DNA from: Sarcomyxa edulis
Taxonomy: Eukaryota; Basidiomycota; Agaricomycetes; Agaricales; Mycenaceae
Assembly: GCA_009761415.1 (NCBI GenBank)
Contig: QUOL01000001.1
Location: 3,968,001 to 4,032,000 of the forward strand
DNA length: 64,000 nt
Direction: 5' to 3'
Under the pieces are notes generated by a model. It saw only the letters and a list, made by a program, of their open reading frames with translations. It did no database searches and was not told the origin of the DNA. Each line of letters opens with the position of its first letter. Positions within the stretch are counted from its first letter, which is position 1. The translations under genes and the position numbers were made by a program. Shown one piece after another: positions 10,899-20,422 of the stretch.

Positions 10899-13744
10899 AT
10901 GCCCGAAGTTGTCGAACCCATCGAATTCCGCGAACGTATACGCGAATTCGTGCAGGAGCAGCCTTCGGAAGACTTAATTGTTCGTAACCTTTGGATAGAC
11001 GCAAACGCCGACGAGGAAATCAACTTTCCTCCACGTCACCCTGCCCGGCAAGGTCTCGTCTATGCACTTGAACCATCCTCAGAGGTTGTTCGTGGTGGGA
11101 CAGGGCCCAAGACCCCGGTCTATCCTACGCGATTTGCATCGACGCCCAACGCAAAAAAAGGTGGTTCGATCCAGACTGCCCAGCTTGCATTGGTCGACGT
11201 TATCTCTACGCCTCGAACAGTCATCCTGAAGTTTCTTCAACTAGGTTTAAAATTCCCGTATTTTGCCCAGGTATGTAATCGTTCTCGTACCTGTGTAACC
11301 ACTCACATTCGCTGTATCCAGATCCAGCTATATACGCACACATGTCCTCAGATCTATTCTCGTCTGGATTGGGAGGGTGCTATCAAGGTAGTAGACAAAA
11401 ATGTACGTGAACCATGTTCAATATCTGACGCTCGAGGAAACTTACCTGCCTTGATATTCCAGACACGCAAATTTCATGTTGGATTTGCTTTCGAGTTCAA
11501 AGAATACTTTCTTTCTTTCAACACCCGGGATTTACTCATACAGGCATGTAATACCCGTCCCTACCAAGGTGAAGATTTGCTGAATAATTACCAGATTTAT
11601 TGGGGGACCAGTATGGATGAGCTCCCAATACAGTGTGCGGACGTCTACACCGACTTCAATCTTTTCCTCCTGGAAGTGGTCGACAAACTCAAGACCCGCC
11701 AAAAGGTAGCTTCACACCGACGCGGATCAGCGTTCAAGTTCCTGCTGAAAGCCAGAACGGGGTTCTTTTCTGGATGTGGGCTTTATACCACGTCGGAGAT
11801 TTTTCATCTGGCGGGTCAGTCCCATTTTTCTCAAACCCAAATTGAGTACTAACAGTGATCTATGATCTACCGAAAAGGTCTTTCCCCAGGTCTAACAGAG
11901 GCAGAGCTTTGTGATTCTCCGTCGCGAATAGCACGGCTTGCAGCCGCCTATTACCAACACGTCTCCTATGCACATAAACATATACGGTATGTCAGAATAC
12001 TATCTGGAATAGTCTACTCTATCTGAATGTATTGCTGAGCAGGAAACTAACACAGAGATGGCAGCGGGGATATATGGTAGCTGTCACTGATGAGGAGGGC
12101 AACCTCTCATATTCCGAAAGCCGCCGAGGATATACGGTGGCTGTCAACGATGAGGCACGCCTTTCATATTCCAAACACCTTCGTGTATATGGACAGGACC
12201 ACACCCGTATGACACTTCGTCAAGCTACCCTTCTTGAAGCATTCATAGTATGTGCTAACTCATATCCAAATCATAGAGTCTCTGACATTCCAATAATTAG
12301 AGTTGTATCAAGTCGTCATCGGCTGCAGTTGGTGGCTTGGAGAACGAGGGGTTGATGGAGGACACCTCTGATACTGATGATGGATTAGGAAACCGATCTA
12401 TGGGGACAGGACTTGAGGCTGGTCTTGAAGATCCCGAAGATGATGACAACGAAAAAGACGACGAAGACGACGACGATGAAGAAAAAGGGTACTGGAGGCG
12501 TACCCCTGACGTAGGGCTTTTTGATCCTTTTGAACCCCTGCTTATCCGGGACGCACTGACACTGGAGACATGCAATCTTGGGGGATTGATCTTTGGTGAG
12601 GCTAATTGGCAGCGGTTGGCTGCTGACGCCCATTTACCCGAAGCATGCCTCGCCAATGATAACCCTCTTTCGGAATATTTCAAAGAAATTCACTGTGCGT
12701 TATCTTTTGCTTTATTCTGAAGCTTTCTAAGACTATTATACAGCTAAAACTGGTTACATTGGCCATACCTGGTTGAACGAAGAGGCTTACCTTGATCTGT
12801 TTGTGGGAAAGACAACCGCAAGGTCGTTCCAGACTCGAGTCTGGCGGGTGGCAGGCAAAGATAATGCTTGGGGCGTAATTCCACCGTTTCCCCTAAACTC
12901 TCTAACCGAATTGTGAGTGTTGTTCTCTCCCTTGTTTAGGCTTTTCCTTACGCGCTATCAATTTTAGTGGGGTACTTGTGTCTGATGAATTTGTTGAGTA
13001 TACTGGTAATGCCCGAACAACGAAACTAATGAAACACATCATCACCAAGAACTTTGACAAATGGACTGTTGGACCATTGGATTTTTGTGGAGTATCTCGA
13101 CTTCAGAAAATGCAAGGATCGACAAAATATCGGTGTGTACATCAGCTCAGTGGAAGTAAACGCATTCCTAATCTGTTATACAAAGCCTCCTGGTATGCGA
13201 AGGAGACCCGCGGCAACCGGCGTTCTACAGCGAACGATGGGATAAGTCTCGCGCAAAGCGTACAAAAGTACGAAAGGCCCCACCAAAACGCAAGATTCCA
13301 AAACCTAAAGCTACAAAACGCCTCCTAGACCCAAATAACGACTCAGATGCCGACGACGATGAACAATCTTCCGACGAAACCTCTACAGAGGATTCTCCTC
13401 CAAAGAAGAAGCGGCTCACAGCCGACGACCACCTTCTCTTGCGCAATCTCAAGGAGGAGACAATTCTTGAAAGCCGTACTCGAGGGCGTGGATCCCCAAA
13501 AGAATTCGTGAGTGCATTCTACTGAGAGCAATTTCTACCCATTCAATGTTCATCCCAGAAGGAAACTCAAATTGCTTCTGGTTCGAAAAGCCTTGCCAAG
13601 TTGTCTCTGCTGCCCGGGTTTTCGGTGTTCTCACTCGACATAAGTACTCCACCGACATTGCCACAGGCTGCTTCATCGTCCTTTGCCTTTGAGAACGTTG
13701 TAGATGCGGGTTTCGTCGATCAACCTAGCACAACCAGCTCTTGA
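10899..13744 (+). pseudogene. Cargo gene A: unknown multi-exon protein, frameshifted
   Basis: Begins MPEVVEPIEFRERIREF at 10899; the 5' exons splice cleanly (donor GTATGT at about 11272, donor GTACGT at about 11402). Recognisable coding blocks follow in order: SRLDWEGAIKVVDKN, KFHVGFAFEFKEYF, FLLEVVDKLKTRQK, VLFWMWALYHVGDF, VIYDLPKGLSPGLTEAE, GYMVAVTDEEGNLSY, an acidic DEDDDDEEK stretch, GVLVSDEFVEYTGNA and VEYLDFRKCKDRQNIG. A basic/acidic tail with PPKKKRL (possible nuclear signal) ends at 13744. Three frame changes (about 11706, 13085 and 13200) cannot be explained by introns, the first two in short A or T runs. It is either a decayed gene or carries assembly errors. An ambiguous GC-AG intron or in-frame 51 nt lies at about 11545-11595. 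I do not recognise the family. Confidence 0.6.
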
Positions 13745-14455
13745 CTGTCTACTTGGTATCATCTTTGCACAATGCTATATCTTTATATTTCTGAACGCGG
13801 ATGACCAGCACATTGACTGAATTACCGCTACCCAACCAGATACAATCAGCTCATAAGAATTTCCCCGCTCAATGAGCTCCTGTCAGTCACAGACTTGAAC
13901 AAGTTTCAAGAATCATTAGTGCTTATATTCGGACGCCTCAATCAAAAGCTGAGGCTATCGCCCAATCGCCCGAGCTCGTTTTAAGCAATCTGGGTGACTT
14001 CAAAAATCAGCTTCCCTGCATTCTCACCTCTCATTGATGTCCGTGACATTCAATAAATTGCTTTCACAGACGCTGAACACGCTCTGGACATGGGACAATC
14101 TGCACAAAAACTTTGCTAGTATTGCGAAGGAGGTGACAAGGAAGAGACTGGAAACGTTTAATCCCACCAAGGTGGTCAATGCTCATGCAAAACTGCGAAA
14201 AAGGACGAGGTATTGGAGGTATTGGAGGAAGCAGCACGAGTAGTTGGCGGAACGTACAAAGGGGCTTGGTGGAATGCAAGTAGAGGTGGACAGACCGGAA
14301 ATGGAGGGAGAGTAGAAAGGCTTACCAGGTTATGGAGCAAAACGATGTTCCTGACATTTATGTCAGCGAGTTTCCTCTTGCATGAGCGTGAGCAAGAGGT
14401 ACTTACCCCGAACCCTCGATGAACTCGAGCTATTCCATCGGTACTGCACACGTGT
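13745..14455. other. Spacer downstream of cargo gene A
   Basis: No gene seen. Short open frames on both strands look random. A tandem word GGTATTGGAGGTATTGGAGG is present at about 14209-14228. Confidence 0.35.
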
Positions 14456-14880
14456 CAGGTTGATTGGCATATCCTAATTGGGATAGCTGCCCATTTCGAA
14501 TAAATCGATAGTTCTTGGAGATAAACTGAAGAGACAGACCTGTTGTTATAGGCCCTTGGACCCATATTGCAGATGCAAACATTCCAGAATATGTGTCCAA
14601 ATACGTACCCCCGATAGCGGCATAAATTGTGAGAATCAATTGTGACTTTATACTTGCTTGGCAACAGCTTCTGAATGATCGGGCCATCCCAAATCGAATG
14701 GCTGCCCATACAGGATTGTTCTACGGTTTTGGGAGAGAATCCAAGGAGGTGGAGCTGTTGTAATAAGCTCAGAGATATATATTCCAAGTACAAAACATCC
14801 AGAATGTTTTGTACCAACAGGCACCGTGAAGAAGTTGTACAATGTGACAATTACTCGTGACATCACATTCAGATATGTGC
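14456..14880 (+). repeat. Two degenerate copies of the terminal-repeat module, left orientation
   Basis: The stretch 14456-14640 resembles part of the left terminal repeat (about 9165-9350). Shared words are CCTAATTGGGAT, AACTGAAGAGACAGAC, GACCCATATTSCAG and CCRGAATATGTR. A second, weaker copy follows at about 14675-14880 (GATCGGGCCATCCCAAATCG..., then GACATCACATT...GCACGTGCC). Both point the same way as the left end. They may be transposase-binding subterminal repeats or relics of an older left terminus. Confidence 0.7.
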
Positions 14881-15073
14881 ACGTGCCATGTTGGCGCGAT
14901 GTGAGGTGTGCCAGCACTTTAGATTTGTAGCCATATCTTTGACCGTAGAATACATATCTCAAATAAGTAGACTGCAAAAGCTTATATAATTCCATATTGA
15001 ACTTAAGCCAATCTCAAGGTGATCAGTGACTGGGATTACTCCCACAAACGACACTAAGCTCTCCTGCCAGAAG

Positions 15074-16847
15074 CTATCTATTCTGCTCGGCTCTCACCTT
15101 AGCCTCCTTTGACTTCTTCGTCCGGTAAGAAGCAGTCAGAATAAAGCTGGGTTCGTAAACTTTACCGCTTCTTAGCGTGAGGATACGGTCGGGGAGACCA
15201 GGGTGCTTGACGGTTCCATCGTCCGCAATATAGTTCTGGGTAATATCTTTCCACCCACCAGCTGCACCCCCTAGAAACAACCACACTTGCACCTCTTTGG
15301 TTGTTGTGTTTGTGTGGATATATATATCGGCAACGTTTGGCGAACCAAGTAACGGACGGAGGATTGACTCAGCTGAATGTGATATCCACCAATGCATCGC
15401 ACTGGTGGTTGCAGCAATGGGTCGACTGAATGGATGAGGAATATTGGGCGCCCTAGGGGATATGATGGATCAGATCAGCATCAATTCTGAGGGTGAAAAC
15501 AACCTTGACGTACAATAAAAACAGGTGATCGTAACTTAGTGGTGCTACGGATCTGAGTAAGGAAGATGGTGATCCGCTTCTATAAGGGGAGAATTAGAAA
15601 TGTAACTTTCAAGCGAGAATAGTGCTGACATTGCATTGCAAGGAGGTGAGGGCCCAGCACTAGATTGGGCGTTGGGAGACAACTGTGATGTTGGACCCTC
15701 AGGAGAGATTGTCGACGCCTGCACAATGTCGAGAGGCGTGGATGAAAATCTACGTCCTGGCGTAGTACTAGTAGGTCGTCAACACCAATGATTGATTAAG
15801 TCACGCTTAATGAACATACCTAGTGATAGTCTCCAGCGATGCTGCAGCAGTGAGCTTGGGCATATCATTTCTCCTCGCTGTAATAAGGCCTACAATCTGG
15901 CATGCTTTGCTGACATGATCGACGGGGGAGACAGCTGATAAGATCTGATCGATGGATTTGTACAACGCCCCGTCATCTGTGCTAGATCTGATTGCAGTAT
16001 CGAGAGATCGAGCAATGCCATCAGCAATGTTGCAAGCATAGAAGCTATCGAGAAGACATCGGATGTCTGTTTGTACTTCTGGTAGAAGATATTCATAAGG
16101 GTGGGAACAGTTCGAGTCCTCGATCGGCACTGAGTCCTCATTCTGAGTAGTCTGAATGATTGGTATGGTCCTTTTAACAGTAGACACAGGGTCTAATACT
16201 TGTTCTTGTGAGCGAGAGGGAGGAACAAGTGCAGACACCTGCATAGAGGCGTTCTGGAAAGGAGAGGAGAGCGGAGAAGAGAGGGCTTGCTCGACACAGG
16301 TTACGGTGGTTGGGAGGTCTTGCTTGAGCTTGAAACGATGCGGGGCTGCGCCAACACTGCTACACCTCCTGATGAGAACAACAGCAGACTTAGAATGGGT
16401 AGTATACACACCGATGCTTGGATTTGGGAGGAACTTTGGATGGAGTCTCTTTCTCTACATCAGAGTCGGAGCCAGATGTAGGAGATACAATACGTGACCG
16501 CTTGGTGACCGATTTTATACTTCTAAAACAGTCCAAGTGAGATTAGTGCGTATCAGATATGAAGTTGGAGGTACTCTGTGTAATGCCCGGGAGGTCTGGG
16601 TGTTTGTCGTTCAGGGGTCACAGCACGAGTCAGCTCCAACAAGTTGGTATTTCTGCTTGAGCGAGATACTGGCTCGAGGTACAGCGATAGAAGATCATGG
16701 TGAAGTAACTGAACGAGGGATAACGGTGAGTAGAGAGATCCTTCGAATAGGTTGACCAAGTCTTACATCAATGTCCACGCTGCTGGGTGGATACGCAATT
16801 CTCCCACTTCCAGACAAGACACGAATCTTGGGCCTTGGGGCCTCCAT
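15074..16847 (-). CDS. Cargo gene B: unknown protein, 490 aa
   Basis: Six exons (16767-16847, 16575-16708, 16412-16522, 15820-16368, 15549-15767, 15074-15452) sum to 1473 nt without a stop, so the frame is intact. The N-terminus starts MEAPRPKIRVLSG. A Ser/Lys-rich part SIKSVTKRSRIVSP and SDSDVEKETPSKV suggests a disordered, possibly nuclear region. The middle carries EYLLPEVQTDIRCLLDSFY and ITARRNDMPKLTAAA. The C-terminus, about 105 aa beginning MHWWISHSAESILRPL, has VQVWLFLGGAAGGWKDIT and SGKVYEPSFILTAS and looks like a small folded domain. No family is recognised. Its intact six-exon frame inside a transposon suggests it is under selection or recently acquired. Confidence 0.72.
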
Positions 16848-17339
16848 AATCCGTTGGGGTTCGGTCAAGTAGGTGAGAGGTGACTTTATAGACAAGGGTA
16901 GTACAGTCACATGAGGAATCAATTTTCACGGACGCCGATTCTGACTTGAGTCTGTGGGAACCAAACCAAAACTTTGCTCCATTGATAGACTCAAAAGGAA
17001 AGTCTAGATAAGTTTACGGAAATCAAGTTCGAAAGGGCTGGTACAGGTACATATGGAAGCATGGAAGCGTAAGAGGAAAGAGCTGAGAGAGACATCAGGA
17101 AAACCACTTTGTCTATATAGTTTGGGTCATATCTATGGAAGACTCCTGTAGACTACTGGGTACTACAGGTCTTATATAGATCACAGTGTGACTATGTAGT
17201 CTACAAGGTTCTATGGGGTTCTACTTGACATACATAAAGATCTACAAGGGTCTGCAGAATTCTACCTGACACAAAGGAATATCTATAAGTGTCTACTGGA
17301 TACTACATCAGGAAAAGTCACTTGTCTCTCACATGCTCT

Positions 17340-17520
17340 GAGAGAACCAAAAGCTTCCCAAAGCATCTCAGAGCATCTCAGGGTATTTTAAGAGCTCTGA
17401 ATGCTCTGAGAGACTCTGAGAAGCTCTGAGAAGCTCTGAGAGTTGTCTGAGAGCTTTCTGAGATGCCCTAGGAATAAGTAGTTTCCCAGAGTACCTCAGA
17501 CACCCTGGGATGCTCTGACA
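17340..17520. repeat. CTCTGAGA / AGCATCTCAGAG short repeats
   Basis: At least eight imperfect repeats of CTCTGAGA and its inverse TCTCAGAG are interspersed; transcripts of either strand could fold on themselves. Non-coding. Confidence 0.6.
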
Positions 17521-17579
17521 TACCATTAAAAAAGGATGTAAAATAGAGTAAAAAACAGATTTCGGATGACTAGGACATC

Positions 17580-17665
17580 GAAGAAAATAAATGCATTCAG
17601 CAAGGATTGAACTCGGAACCTTCACTTAACAAGCACATGACTTCGAAAACTGACAACCTAACCAA
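17580..17665 (-). other. tRNA-like sequence with box A and box B-like words
   Basis: On the minus strand TAGACTATTGG (box A-like) is followed about 49 nt later by GAGTTCAATCC (box B-like); four of five T-stem pairs can form. The anticodon arm is poor and the spacing too long for a normal tRNA without an intron. It could be a degraded tRNA or the head of a tRNA-derived SINE. Confidence 0.2.
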
Positions 17666-17819
17666 TAGTCTACAAGACCATATATGTGCATGACTATCTT
17701 GGTCCTATCAACCTGAGGTATAGCCTCTTATACAAACACATTTTGGACTTAGAGAAATTCGCTCGTTGTGTGACGTGACATTGCACATGTGATGGTGTCA
17801 CGTCACTCTGAAAGCGAAC

Positions 17820-18605
17820 TTGGCTGCCAGCTCATCACCCTCCTTCCTCCCTTCTTCCTCCCTCTTTTTTCTTTCTCTTTCCACCTTCCTCCCTCTTCTT
17901 TCCACTAATTGCTCTATCATCTACATCCTCAATACCAGTGTTCCTGGTTATTCTTGGCTCACTAATCCGCTCTTTGGAGAAGCTGGAGCACAGCAATTGG
18001 TGACATGGCAATTTTGCTGTCATTTTTGCTGCTGTAGATATGTTTCTTTTTGTGTCCTTTCTGCTGATATATTCTGCTTCTAGATCCTACCAATAACCTG
18101 GAGGATGGAGAGCTTAGAGATGGGAAGGAAGAAACCAGGAACAGGGAAAGAAGATATGTTGTATCTTTTGCATATCTATCACCATCTTTTCACCACTTTT
18201 TTCACCACCCTCTACCACCCCCTACCACCCTCCATCACCCTCTACCTCTTTCTACATTCTCCACCTCTTTTTGCCTTCCCCTATATTGCCTTCACCTTCT
18301 TTCACCTTCCCCATCTCTTTGTACCATCTTCCACCTGCTTCCACCTCTTTAGATCTCTTCATACCTCCCTCTTCACCTTCCCCTACCTCTTATCACCTTT
18401 CCCTACCTCCCCATGCCTCCCCACACCTTTTTTGACCTCTCTCACCTCCCTTTCACCTTTCACCATCTTTTTCTGCCTCTTTTTCCCTTCCTCTACCTCC
18501 CCCCACCTCCCCTTTACATTTCTCCACCTTCCCCTACCTCTTTTCACCTCTTACCACCTCTCCCCACCTCTTTGTATGTTCCCCCACCTTCCCTTCACCT
18601 TGGAG
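17820..18605. repeat. Pyrimidine-rich low-complexity tract (CACCTTCC/CCTACCTC)
   Basis: Almost pure C/T on the plus strand for most of about 700 nt, built of variants of TTCACCTTCCCCTACCTCTT. The open frames through it encode only Leu/Pro/Ser/Phe-rich low-complexity sequence and are not credible genes. Such tracts can form triplex (H-DNA). Confidence 0.8.
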
Positions 18606-19210
18606 CAGGAACCTTTGATCTCATAGTGTACACTTGTATTATCAGTTTATTTTAATATTATATTTATTTTGCTGCACTTTGAAAATCTTGATCTGAGTTG
18701 TGTTTATCTACGGTAGAACTCCCCAGCTATACATGTCTACTGGTGTCTGCATAGATTGAGTGACATCTACCTGAAGTTGGCATAGATTGAGTGTTGTCTA
18801 CCAGGATCTACCAGGATCTACATAGATTGAGTGACATCTACAGCTACTCCTGTAGAAGACAAGGGGGGTATACACGTTCTATATAGATCAGCCAAGTTCT
18901 ACCAGGTCTACTGACACTATGACCTCTATATGGTTCTATGTAGAACCAGGTAGAATTTTTGGGTTTTCCTGATGGATATCCCATCTCTTTGTATAAATCT
19001 TGACGTGTCCTGTCGTTGCATGTAGTCTTCGGATTATTCCTACTATGAAGTGTGCATAAAACAGAATATATAACCATGAGTACCCAATAGTAGGTGTCTG
19101 TGCGTCATAGATGCTTACCTGGGGGGATAAATGTGTGGGAGGTTGGAGGTTTTGATCGTAGGTAAAACTTACACGGGAGACAAACCTAGCAATACAGCAT
19201 TAAGTAGTGA

Positions 19211-19715
19211 TCATCGAAGTCTAGAGAGGAGAAGATTGACGAACAAAGCCACGGCAAGATTTATAACTGATTTCTTGACACAAGGACGGTGATAGAATGG
19301 TACGTTCTTGCCAAGAGCAAGAACAGCAACTTCACCCCTCCAAACCGTACTGGGTGCGATAGCGGCGATACTCTCATTCGAGTGGATGGCAGGCGTATAG
19401 TATCCATATACAAGAAAGCGATGTCCGTGAATCTTGACCACGGCACGATGGATTGCATGGACAGGATCGGTATGATGGAAGATATCTTGGATATTCACGT
19501 CTGGAAGGTCTCCAGCCTGGGTATGGTTGTTGACAGTGAAGTTTTGCTGAATTGACCGTGTGCCATGAACAGGGTATAGGATTCCAATGACACGGGTAGG
19601 GATGTGAAGTGAGGTACGCTGATATAAGGGTAAACCGCAATAGAATACAACATGGGAGGGCGGTACAGACCCTACGGGATGAGTTTGCGGACAAAGAATT
19701 GGAGCTTTGTGCCAT
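19211..19715 (-). CDS. Cargo gene C: small unknown protein, 150 aa
   Basis: Two exons (19671-19715 and 19211-19618) join in phase (453 nt) across a 52-nt GTCTGT...CAG intron. The product starts MAQSSNSLSANSSRR and includes TSLHIPTRVIGILYPVHG, VVKIHGHRFLVYGYY, WRGEVAVLALGKNVPFYH and a hydrophobic C-terminal stretch SVINLAVALFVNLLL that could be a membrane or buried helix. Further open pieces lie upstream (20008-20229, minus strand) and could be extra 5' exons of a longer form. The gene is divergent from cargo gene D, with about 0.7 kb between starts. No family recognised. Confidence 0.55.
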
Positions 19716-20422
19716 AATTGTTACGGCTTGAGAGGCTAAACTTGGAGGGTCAACTGACGTTGGAAGATCAATCGTATCTTCTCATACCTGGTCTGTGTGC
19801 GCAAATAGATGAGATAGAGAGATATAGGAATTGAACGACAGGGAAAAGAGCAAGTGAGGTATTATATAAAAGCAAAATACCTGATTTTCAAGGGTCAACC
19901 ATAAATGCTGGTATTTCTGAGCGGTTCAAACACACACAAAATAATTCCTACGGAGATAAAAGCCCTGGAGTCAGGAGATAGCGAGGCATATTGCCAATTT
20001 CAACTCACTAGCAGACCGTGGTGAGGTATCGATGATCGGCCCTACAAGTACTACCATTGTTCTCCATAGGCCTAGGATGTTTTTGGTGTGGCGTGGAAGG
20101 ACGACAAGGATTGACAATGCCCAAAGAGTCAAGGAGAGCACGTGGAGTGCTGATACGTACTCTGGGATGACATAATCGATACATCAGATCTCTCCGGAGC
20201 CAAGACACGGAATGCAGATCTGGAATCACTCCTTTTCTTCACGATATCGACCTGATCAAAAACGATTCCTATTGTTCTGTAGTCACCACCAATCAATCAC
20301 GATACCCTCATGTGTAGCTTGATCATCTCCAAAAACAGTCAGATCAGTCGTGCAAAAGGTTTTATGCAGAGTCGAAGCCACCAACTAAGCAAGTCAGGAG
20401 CACCCTCAAGTGCTATACCGAT

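Larger units (their letters stand above)
17093..18974. mobile_element. Putative nested repeat-rich element with 13-bp inverted ends
   Basis: Begins CATCAGGAAAACC at 17093 and ends GGTTTTCCTGATG at 18974, a 13-bp perfect inverted match, with GA directly outside both ends (possible 2-bp duplication). Inside are TCTAC/GTAGA words near both ends (17130-17300 and 18720-18960) in roughly inverted arrangement, a second CATCAGGAAAAG at 17306, GCTCTGAGA repeats (17340-17510), and a CT-rich tract. No transposase is present, so it would be a non-autonomous element. The short ends make this tentative. Confidence 0.45.

Noticed and set aside
12297..12683. Ser-rich minus-strand open frame opposite cargo gene A
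   Set aside because: It is the shadow of the acidic DEDDDDEE stretch of gene A on the other strand.
17340..17520. CRISPR-like array
   Set aside because: The repeats are short, irregular and without unique spacers; the organism is a eukaryote.
18105..18655. 173-codon open frame in the CT-rich tract
   Set aside because: Low-complexity Leu/Pro/Phe/Ser sequence created by the pyrimidine bias; no domain or splice support.
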